Of a stretch of DNA of 64,000 bases, positions 28,001-40,000 are shown piece after piece. A model generated the notes under the pieces. It saw only the letters and a program-made list of their open reading frames with translations. It had not been told where the DNA came from and did no database searches. Each line of letters begins with the position of its first letter. Position 1 is the stretch's first letter. Both the position numbers and the translations under genes were made by a program. This DNA comes from Pithys albifrons albifrons (Eukaryota; Chordata; Aves; Passeriformes; Thamnophilidae): NCBI RefSeq assembly GCF_047495875.1, contig NC_092463.1:15930724-15994723 (forward strand), read 5' to 3'.

Positions 28001-31000
28001 AAAAAAAAAGAAAAATAACAGTAAAAGGCAACCACTGACACAATACCATTTGCATACCATGCCTTCCCCCCCCCCCACTCCCCTTCTCCCTATGGTTTGT
28101 TACTAAAAAAGAACAGAATTAACTGATCACTAAAAGGTGCAGGACAGTAAATTTTTTGTATAAATGCATGGTGGAATATTAACACAACATATTATTTTCA
28201 TGAACAATACTTTTATTAGGTATCTGATGACGCATTCATGCAAGTGGATATCTATTGGCAGAATCTACCTTACACATAGCATACAGTGCTTAAGATAACA
28301 ATGTTATTCTAATGCATAAAGAGCTCCAAAGTTCTATGTAAGTACCACAGGCCTACACAAGTCTTCACAGATGTCATACAAACCATCTCAACTGGTATCC
28401 AATGTGCAGTGCCCTGAAGACACTGAACATAAGGCAAACCTTCAGTAACAGGCATGAGGGCAAAGAACTAAAATAAGATGCAAGGGAAGGAGTAGCATTT
28501 GGGGAAAAAAACAGTCTTTTGTATAGTGGACTCTATAAGTGGGAGTAAAAGAATTTAAAAAAAAACCACCTAGTACTTGTATCCTTTAACCAAAAAGGAG
28601 GTAAAGTGAGTCATGAACATCTCAAATGACCTATGAAGTACTAAAATCTACTTAGAATAATTTTCAACTCATCGATTGTAGAAGTGAGGGGCATTATACA
28701 CAATAGATCCAAAAGCTTCCACATTCCTGTTTTTCATCTAAAAAGACCAAAACCACTTTCTTCATTTAATCAGGAAGCAAGATGAGGCAATTGAAAAGTA
28801 TTTATTAATACCTTTGGAATGGGCAATAAATATGTAAGATACACAGATCTGGATATTAATTTTATTGATCAATATACTCTCTATCACAGTATTTTCAATA
28901 GGTGGGATGGTTCAAGTGATTAAAGCAGTATGCACCTAATAATTTATTACAAACTCCTGATGCAAGTATTTTCTTTGTGTATAATACAACAAGCATGCAA
29001 GGTGCAAAAGAAATTACAAGTAAACCTTAAATTACACCTACATCTGGTTTTACATTGTGATAAAAATAAGAGGAAATAGACATACTCTTGGATTAAAACC
29101 TCTAGTAAAGAAGTAGAGTAATTTTAAGTATTCATAATTCTTTTCTCCATTGATTTAGTGGTTAGCACTTGATGCAGTTGCAAAACCGAAAATAAATTTA
29201 AATCTTGCCCTGAAGACCATAACCTAACTTCTAGCTCCCTAAATGGCAGAAAAATAGGTATCCTAATCCTGAGCTTTGAAATTAAATTATATAAAAGAGA
29301 TTAACTGTTTATAACAGAAGAATTTTGGTGCAAGCAGCAATGAGGCAGTGACTCATGTTTTGCTATTTAATATGGACATAAATCCTCCCCCACAAAAAGC
29401 TGAGTTACAATTTCAGCAGTGAAAATGGCATCTTTTCTGTTTCTCCCTTTAAAGACAGCATTTTGATCTCCAAGGCTGTACAACAATGTAAGTAATATTA
29501 CCATGTAAATAAGCACATTGAAGCAGATGCCTTTCACATTTCTCTTTTACATATGTTTATTCTGTCAGAGACAATACAAACAATTTGTATTTATAAACAA
29601 ACACAGTTATCATGTTTAAAGCATTTTCTTACTATCCCTAGTTCAGCCTTCTCAATATACTCTTGGTAATAGAAGTTACCAAACAATTTCAGCAGAGAGG
29701 GGAAGAGAAAAAAAACAATACATACTACCTTGGAAAGTCAGACCACAAGCAGGTCAGCTGAACTTCTCATGCAGCACAAGAAAACAGTAAATCATCCCAT
29801 TTTGTAAACATAAACTAAAGCAAGCAAAATGCAATGTTATTACTGAGTAAGTTTAAATAAAATGTCTGAAGTTCTACAAGCACCTTCCTGGCTACTCTAA
29901 GTAGATTAAATCAGTAAAACAATCGCTGGTTACTATACTCAGCTTGTGTTATACACACTTAAACTGATGCAATTCCATTCATGCCACTTCATCCATCCCT
30001 GCTTAGACACTGCCTGAATCTGACTTTCTTGTGCTATGGTAAATTTAAGAACAGTGGAAGAACACGGCAGTAGGCATACAGAGAAACACGGGGGCTAAAA
30101 TCCCAGTGTAGCATGTTTCTGTAAACAAAACTACTGTTATTTGGAATTATGCAATGACTAAGAAGTACTGTCTGTCTGTACTTTGTTAGGAAACTGGCAG
30201 GTGCCTAAATCCCATTAGTGTGTAAGGGGTAGATGGGCAGGATGATTCCAACAATAGTTAATGAGTTCAATAAAGCACAGCTGTTCCCCTTGGTCCTGCT
30301 CTGAATTGATATGACCGACAAGGAATGACTCAGTTCATCTCTACACGAGAGTTGTACACATTCTCAGAACTCACAGTCATGTAACATGGAATAAAGAACT
30401 GTTGCTGAAACAACCGCTACCAAGATATGAAGATATATATCCAGAGTCTGGTATTTTTATTCCTTAACATTAACCCCTCACAGGGTAACGTTTTGCAAAG
30501 AGAAACACGCAGTCACATTTATTTGAAAGCAAAAGAAGCTAAATGGAAGAATTTAAATAAGAATACCTGCGCCATTCGAGAGTCCATTCAAATAATCACA
30601 GGGATTTGAAATATCTAGTACATTTTCCTGCTTATGTAAAAGAATCAGGCAGAGGCAATAAAGCATGTCTCAGACAGATGTACTCAAGAAATTTAGCAGG
30701 AGTTTCCAAGTGGTTCTTTGCATCTTCCCTCATTCTGTTTAATTATTACTCATAAAGCAGAAAGATAATTTTCTTCTGTATATAGATATGTTCATCTAAT
30801 AGCTTATAAGGAATTAGGATTCAATGGGAAAAACTCTATCTTGTCAAGAAGTGTCTCCATGAGAGCAGCAAGGACATTCATGAAGAGAGGAGCAAGCTCA
30901 AGAACTGCAACGCATGTGACAGTCATGTAAAACTAGTTTTAAGAGACTGAGGCATAACAGTTAGAGAACCCTTATTTTCAAAGCCTGCAAAGGATACTGT

Positions 31001-34000
31001 TACTGTTCAGACTGGAAAGGCCCATACACAACCTGATCCAGGAAGGCAATACAAATCGGGGTGTTGGGGGAGGAAGGGAGAATCAAGATGTAAGAATCCA
31101 CTGACGTGTTAATTCTCAAAGGGTGGGTTTTAGTAACAACTCAGTTACATACAATTCACACCACTGCACTTTTATATCACTAGTCTACATTTAAAAATCC
31201 TTACACAAGGACATAACTGTGTTAGGCTAAAGATGTCACTTCTGACCTGTTTTAGAATCTGAAGCAACCTTCTTTTTCACGTACAGAGTCCTGTAATTAT
31301 GCAGAATTTAAACAGTTGGTTCTTTAGGTGTAATATGGGTTTTGCCGGACTGTGTCAATAGAAATTCTTACTACACAGATCAATTCAATTTCCTTTTCAG
31401 TTTTTTTTCAAGACCTAAAAGAGAACTTCTCTTATACAAAAAGCTGCCCCTAAAAGATTTAAGTAAAATGCCCTTACAAAGTTGGAGAACTTCTCAATGA
31501 ATAATGGAGACCTCCTTGAGTTTCTCAGTCTCAAGACCTGTCTACATTCCCATTCTCTTTTCCCAGTGTAAAAATTTCTGTTTAAGTGATTAAATAATTC
31601 TATTTTTTTCCCCATGACACAAAGCTATGGGCTCCAAGGCTTGACAAAATCCAGGGTAAATCAGTGGCATTTAGAGTACTAGCTGGTAGAACAAGGACAA
31701 AAATATTAGTATTACTAGTGTTAACTCTAAAAATAGCTAAATGAACAGTTCTACAAGTTTACCCCAGAGAACAGGATTAATTGAAAATCTCAACAAAGCT
31801 ACTTCTTGTCTCATTCCAAATTATTTTGTCCTAGCATATCTTCTGAGGAACAGATACAAGTCCATGCCTGCAGTCCTAGTTCCTGAAGTACTTAAAGTAT
31901 AATCAGTAAAACAACTTCACATAGTTTAAAGTGCAGCAAATATGAACACAGCACAGTACACAGCTGGATAAACACATCATGTGGTAGGTGAGCAATTGGC
32001 TCACAAGTTGAGCACAAAGGGTAATAGTGGACTGGAGACCTGTCACTAGTGGGGTTTCACAGGGCTCCATCTTGGGCACTGTGCTCTTCAACATCTTCAT
32101 AAATGACTTGGATAAAGCACTGAAAAGGATACTGAGCAAGTCTGCAGATGACATAAAACTGGGAGGAGCTGCTGCCTTCCTCAAGGGCAGGGAGGCCCTG
32201 CAGAGAGATCTCGACAAATTAAGAGGACTGGGCAATCACCAACCATATGAAGTACAACAGGGGAAAGTGCTGGATTCCACACCTGGGAAGGGCAACTGCA
32301 GAAGTACATAGGCCGGGGAATGAGATGCTGGAACACAGTGCTGCAGAAAGGGACCTGGGAGTCCTGGTCAATGGCCAGTTGACTATGAGTCAGCAGTGCC
32401 CTGGCAGCCAGGAGGCATGGGGGCATCAGGCAAAGCATCATCAGCAGGTCAAGGGAGCGGATTGTCCCACTTTGCTCTGCACTGGGGCGACCACACCTTG
32501 AATGTTGTGTGCAGTTTTGGGCACCTCAATATAAAAAAGATACTAAGCTCTCAGAGAGCATCCAGAGGAGAGCAACAAAGATGATGAAGGGCCTCGAGGG
32601 GAACCAAAAAAGTACCAAACTCTTTACTCTCATGACCAGTGACAGGACCCAATGGAGTGGCCTGAAGTTGTGTCAGGGGAGGTTTAAGTTGGATCATTAG
32701 AAAGAGGTTCTTCACCCAAAGGGTGATTGGGCACTGGAACAGGCTCCTCAGGTGAGTGGTCACAGCACCAAACCTGACAGAGTTCAAGAAGCATTCGGAT
32801 GATACTCTCAGGCACATGGTATGACTCTTGAGAATGGGTGCAGGGTTGAGAATTAGACTCGATGATCCTTGTGGGTCCCTTCCAGCTCAGCATTCTCTGA
32901 TTCCATTAGTCTGTGATAACAGAGAGTTATCTGCCCTGTCTTGTGCAGATTCAGAAGAGTATTTAAATAGCCTTGAATGCAAAACACATGTTTATCAGTA
33001 CTAAGAATCGTTCTTCTGAAGATTCTCAGAGTATTCAGATTGTTGGGACAGCTAATGCTGGATGCTACTATACTGCTTTTAGGGAAAGAGTAACCAGATC
33101 AGTACTAACTGCTGTTTCTTCTTTGTGTGAGCAACAAATGAAGTGGAGTAAGAGTTGCAGGGCCGTGGAAGTATCACACTATTACATGTGAAGGGCTTCC
33201 TATGCCTCCAACAAAGTAGTCCTCAAAACACGTTCAATGGATAAGGAAGTGTTTGGATGGTTGCACCCAGAGGATAATGGTCAGTGGCTCAAGTGATGCG
33301 TGGTGTCCCTCAGGGGTCTGTACTGGAACTAGTGTTACTTAGTACCTTAATTAATGACCTTAATGACACAGACTAAGGGATCAAGTGCATACTCAGCAAA
33401 TTTGACACCACCACCAAGCTAAGTATTGCTGGAACCTCACGAGATTTAACAAGGCCAAATGCAAGATGCTGCATCTGGGATGGGGCAATCCCCAGTATCA
33501 ATATAGGCAGGGGGATAAAGAGATTGAGAGCAGCCCTGTCGAGGACTTGGGGGTGCAGGAGGACGAGAGGCTGGACACAAGCCAGCAAAGTGTACTTGCA
33601 GCCCAGAAAGTCAACAGTAACCTGGGCTACATCAAAATCAGCATGACCAGCAGGTCGAGATGACTCTCCCCCTCTACTCCATGCTGCTTAGAGCTTACCT
33701 GGAGTACTGTGTCCAGCTCTGGGCTCCTCAGCCCAGAAAAAGGACACAAACATGTCAGAGCAAGAATAATGGAGGGCCACAAGGACAATTAGAGGGATAG
33801 AGCACCTCTCCTGTGAGGAAAAGCTGAGAGAATTGGGATTGTTCAGCCTGCAGAAGAGAAGGCTCCAGCGCTTTTACAAGGGCAGGCAGTGATAGGAAAA
33901 TAGGACAAGGCTCCAAACTGAAGAGAGTAGGTTTAGACTGAATATTAGGAAGAAATTCTTTACTGTGAGGGTTTTGAGGTATTGGAACAGGGTGCCCAGA

Positions 34001-37000
34001 GAAGTTGTGGATGTTCCATTCCTGAAAGTATTCCTGGAAAGGCTGGATGGGGCCCTGAGCAAATTGGTCCAGTGGAAGGTGTCCCTGTACATGGTGGGGA
34101 GCTGAAATGACAAAATCTTTGATCTCTTCTAACCCAAACTTTCTATGACTCTACAGAAACTGGCTAAATACTTGTGTTTCAGCCACTTGAATACAACAGT
34201 CATTATTTTACAGGGTACTATCATGTGAAAGTGTACTCAGATTTGCCATAAATGGACAACTTGACCTAGTCTTTGAGAAGTCTGATCTTTGATGTATTCT
34301 AACACAAAATACTACATTTTCCCACCTCCAGTATTTCCAGGTCCTGACATAAACTAGTGAAATACTATCATCTCTTGCCAAATCAGGCAAAGGATAAAAA
34401 CATAAATTAGTAATATCGGGCAAGAATGAGGATAAAAGCTCCTTGCAAGTACAAAATGTTATTATAAACACTGTTAACTTTCTAAGGAAGGTGATATAAA
34501 GGAGAATTATTATAATTATACATTAATTATGTGCCATCTCAAAATGAACTGTGCAGCTGTTAAAGTTATTTATTAAATGCCAGTGCTCATCTAAACAAAA
34601 CCAAAAGAAACTCAGCCTCCTGCTGAGCAACATGCTATATCTGTACGGGATCAGTTATGTAGAAAGAAAGAAACATGGAAAATATTTAGCTGGATATTCC
34701 TGTGTAGAACGTTTCTAGGACAGGATGATAAGGTTTTCCTAGGACAACCAAACAATTTTTAGAAGAAAACCCACAGGTTTTTTCAACTGTGTTTAATATA
34801 AAAAAACACATCCACACAGCTACCTAGTTTCTTCTATTATGTCACACACAAAGATGCTCTGAAACATGATTAACATCTCCAAAGAATTTGACAATGCATA
34901 AGGAAGAGCTACCTCAACTCACACGTCGCAGCTCTCACACAGACTTCCAGAATCTGATCTTTTATGACCAGGTGAACCAGTTAGTGGTGTTGTAGGCTGT
35001 AGATGTTGTCTACCTGGACTTAACAAAACTTCTGACACCTTTTCCCATATCATTCTCCTGGAGAAGCTCACAGCCCATGGCTTGGACAGGTGCACTCTTT
35101 GCTAGGTTAAAAACTGGCTGGATAGCTGGGCCCAGAGGGTGGTGGTGAGTGGTGCTACACCCAGCTGGCAGCCAGTCACAAGTGGGGTTTCCCAGGGCTC
35201 AGTATTAGAGACAATCCTGTTTAATAATTTTATCAATTATCTGGATGACGGGATTAACTGCATACTCAGTCAGTTTGCAGACAACAGCAAGATGGGCTGG
35301 AGAGTAGGAAGGCTCTGCAGAGGGATCTGGACAGGCTGGATTGATGGGCCAAGGACAAGTGTTATGAGGTTCAATAAGGTGAAGTGCCAAGTCCTGTGCT
35401 TGGGTCACAACAGCCCCATGCAGCACTACAGGCTGGGGAAGAGTGGCTGCACAGCTGCCCCACCAAAAAGGACCTGGGGGTGCTGGTCAACAACAGCTGA
35501 ACATGAGCCAGCGTGTGCCCAGGTGGCCAAGGCCAGTGGCATCCTGGCCTGTACCAGAAACAGGGTGGCCAGTGAGACCCGGGTCACGGTCATCCCTCTG
35601 TGCTCAGCACTGGTGAGGCCACACCTCAAATTCTGCATTCATTTTTGGGCCTCTCACTACAAGAAAAACATTGAGATGCTGGAGAGTGTCCAGAGAAGGG
35701 CAATGGAGCTGGTGAAGGGTCTGCAGCACAAATCTTGTGAGGAGCAGCTGAGGGAGCTGGGTGTGTTTATCCTGGAGAAAAGGGGCCTCAGGGGGGACTT
35801 TATCCACCTCTATAACTACCTGAAAGGAGGCTGTAGCCAGGAGGGGATTGGCCTCTTCTCTCAGGCAACTAGCAACAGGACAAGAGGTAAAGGCCTCAAA
35901 CTGTGCCAGGGGAGGTTCAGGTTGGACATCAGAAATAATTTCTTCACTGAAAGGCTAGTTAAGGTTGCCCAGGGAAGTGGTGGAGTCATCATCTCTGGAA
36001 GCTTTTAAAAAACAACTGGATGTGGCAGTTAGTGCTATGGTTTAGTTGACATGGTGGTGCTCAGTCAAAGGCTGGACTCGAGGATCTTGGAGGTCTCTTC
36101 CAACTTAAATGATTCTTTAAGTCCATTTAATGTCAACAGGCTCATTAAATACATGATACTTTATATTACCTGGTCATTTCAAACAGCACTTGACTTCACA
36201 GATTCAAAGCATACATTCAAAATTAGAGTAATCAGAACCAAATCTGGTTTGCTGTTGATGGGAGAGTCCCCTACCAGCTGTGACTTCCCTGCTCATGCTC
36301 CCACTCACAGTAGCGTGAGCAGTTGCTTGTATTTTGTTCCACATTTTGTCCTTGGAAGCAAGCATCTCACAAAGTTTAGAATTAGCATCCATTCCCTTAT
36401 TTGACTGAGACTCTCGCTAAAACAGCACTTGTGCTAGTACACAAAACTTATCAGGAACAGGCAGTCACATAAAGAAAGGAGAGGAGAGCTCCTCTCTGAT
36501 ATAGGAAGAGCTTCATTCAGCATAACTTGACTGTGAAACTAGATGCATAAATACCATAAGGCAGCCAAACTAAGTACTAAGTCTCAAAGACATTTCACCT
36601 GCTCCCAATCTTTGTTCTTATGCTGTTATCCAATTCCTTTGTGCTTGCACAGGTCTTTTTTGGAGTGCACGAAGTCCTGGATCACACAGTTGATCTTTTT
36701 TAAAATTATCATTTTTTGTGTTTGCCTCAGATAAATTCCCCAATGTGCTGTGCAGGCACAAGGGAAAACACAGCACAATCACTGAAAGAGGGAAAGGACT
36801 GGCACTGCCATCCTTCTGTACTGACTGGGGCCTGAGAAAGAAAACTGAAATGTAATTTTTCTCTCTCCTCTCCATTTTTTTTGTGGCTTCTTCAAGCACT
36901 TATATTAACTCTGCTCTGTATATTCACAGCTCGTTCCTCAGCTGCAGTTTCAACTTACCAAATATGATTAACAGAAATATATGCAAAAATCTAAATTTAA

Positions 37001-40000
37001 ATAAAAGTAAGTGACTTAGCAACACTTTAGGAGTCTACAAGTACACCTTTCATTTTAAGGTAAAAGAATCAATTTCATATACATTAATTTATTTGCGAAA
37101 CACAGTCTATATCAAGCAAATAGTTCAACTGTCCAACCAAGTGAATCAGAATGAACTTTTTTAAAATTTAAGTTGCAATTTACAAAATAAAAAATGGAGA
37201 AAAGAAAACTGAAGAAATACTTCTGTTAATATTTAGAACTTGGCAGTATAGATGGAAGAATTATTTTCAAATATGCTTCACATTATAGCTGGATCTTTCA
37301 ATACACCACATATGCATCAGGACCAGAAACTGTATAATCAGAACAGAGTAGTCAGTTTTCATGATTATGTAAGACAAAAAAAAATTTATGCAATGTAGAA
37401 AATTGGCTTCTAAAGTTACATTTAAATAAAAGCTTTAATTTAAAATCAGAAGTAAGTTGCCTGCATCTACATAGAAATTTTCCAAAACTAACATGACTAC
37501 AAACTAGACAAAAATTAAAAAACCCAAACTTTTAAATAGTAGTGGGTTTGACATTCACAACTAACTACATATAATGTATTAAATGATATTTAGATATTTG
37601 AGAATACTCTTGCTAATCAAGGGTGGCTACAATAAAGTACAACTTTTTTGTTGTTTGGGGTTTTTTAAGTCATGCTAAGTTTAGAGGCATTGACTACTTT
37701 CCAATCTAGATAGAATATCTATTGTGTCTTCCAAAGCTTTTAGATGTTTTGGAGAGGGATTGTGTTGTTTCCCTCATCAATAGATACAATCTCTCAAACC
37801 CAAAGTATACTGTTTCCAAAAGGGTAAACAATTCAATCTTCCACCTTAATAACTCATTATTACACTGTTATTTTGAATATGACGGAAATGTCAAAGTCTG
37901 GAAGCTTTAAAACTAACCAGGCGCAAATGAAAAAAAAAAGCTGAATTCAAAATAATACAGTACACACAACAGTTTAAAAGCCCCAGGGAAATCTATCAGC
38001 AAAGTCCTTAGGAAACAAACTACGCTGCAGTGCACGTGCCAATAAGCATCCCTGCATCCAAAACAAGATACACAGCAGGCAAAGAATATATAACTTTGAT
38101 CATATACCCTAAAAGGGTGAGCTATGGTAAGACAAATTAATAGAATTTATAACATGAATAAAACATCAGAAAACATGGATATTAAGATTACAGGCAAAAG
38201 TTCACAACAGGAATTAAAATTGCTGTCCCTGAGCTGTTTATTGCCAATGTCCTGGTACAGGTCACGATGCCCTGAGGTGGAATGCAAACTGTTTAGGTGT
38301 TTCAGTGTGGTCTGGCAGCTTGTCTTAATTTGCTGATGGTTTTATGATAAGCCATCTTGACACTGACATGGTTGAGATGAACAGTTTTTTCTGTCGTTCT
38401 CCTGTTGGACCAGCAGCATGCAAAACACAGGCAGAGTACAACTCTTCAGTGATTCCTGTTGGACCCTCCAGAAACCACCAAACAGACAGGCCGAAGCTCT
38501 AAAACACTTAGACACTCAGATGCCTCCTCCTCTTTAGGTACCTAAATCCTTTTGATTTCAATGGGAAGTTCATAAATATCTCTGACAATCTGGTCTAAGG
38601 AAGCCCAGTCCTTCAACCAGAAGCAAGGTTAATTGAGATTAAAAGAAATGACAGTCAAATTTTTTATCACATTCTTATTAAATTAGAACTTGCTCAGTCT
38701 AATTGCAGAACGTTACCTAATTAAAACTGAGTGTTCTGTGCATCAGTGATCTAAAGCAGAAGTTCACTCATGCTTATGTCATACTAAAGTGACTTTAACC
38801 ACCAGGAGAGCTACTAAATTCTCTGCTTTTGTTTGCAGAACTATTTCTATTTCCACATGATGGAGCAAATCAAGCAGCTGATTTAGCTGGAAATTAATGT
38901 GACTAAAAATGATCAGCCTTAGCTAGATCATCTTATCAATCTCATTATATAGTTATCTGAAAAACAGTATTAGCAGAAAAAAGAAACACTGAAAACAAAG
39001 TCATCCACTCAAAATAATAATTAGTGAGAGAAACTTGTTAGGATTATCAAAATTACAATTATCACTTTAGAATGTGAAACGAAACTATGACAGGTAACAA
39101 TAAAAAAACCAATTAAAATGAAATTATGTCCTGTGAAAGTGAGATCTAAAACGGAATTATTGTGTTAATGTACTTACCATGTGCTAAAAGTATCTGTAGG
39201 TATATAACTATGCCATATTTAAAAGCAGACAACAGAAATTTACAAAACCTGTGACAATACATCATGGCTAGATACAGACAAGACACTGTGGAAATACAAA
39301 ATAATCATTAGATGGTTACAAATAGATAGCAGATGAGCAAAACAATTAACTTTAAAGCATCAAGAACTAAAAGACCATGCCAGAAATTCCATGGTATTAC
39401 TGGCAAACAAGAAGTGAAGAACAAAAGAAATGTAAAAAGAAGAATGAACTGATGAAATGGTGAGAGTTGGGAAATCAATACCTTCTCATATAACACAGCA
39501 AAGCAAGAATCAGTCACTAGGGAAAAAGAAAACTCTCCTCTCCAATTTGGTTGTCAACATCCCCGTTTTCGGACTACAACAGTAAAAGACTTTGGGAGCA
39601 GAAATCTAGAAACAACAATTATCTAGTAAAGTAAACATACAACACCTCTGCATATAAGCAAACCAGAGTACCCAAGTTCAAGAGTGGGCAGAAGTTGGGG
39701 GAAGGTTTTAAAAGGAAAGGGTATGAAAAGAAAAAAAGGTGGCTGGGGTTTCCTATTCTGACTAAAAGCCATTAAAATGTGCAGACTCTTTTTGAACTTC
39801 AACAGAAAATCATTAGTAAACATTAGTTTTGCTGTGGCATACAAAGGTTTCATTCAGTATTAGCTCCATTGCATTGTACAAGCAATACAAAAGTAATCCT
39901 CAGTAAATTTAAAGCCTTCAACTCAGTTGGTTAGAGCATGGTGCTAGTAACACTAAGGTTGTGGGTCTGATCCCTGGATGGGCCATTCAGTTAATAGCTG

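Noticed and set aside
35139..36008. 289-codon ORF as a host protein-coding gene
   Set aside because: It is CR1 reverse-transcriptase sequence with a broken FADD box inside a 5'-truncated element.
39921..39995. Possible tRNA-Ile gene
   Set aside because: The acceptor arm is incomplete, the B box is altered and a CR1-like tail follows directly, so it is a SINE head.
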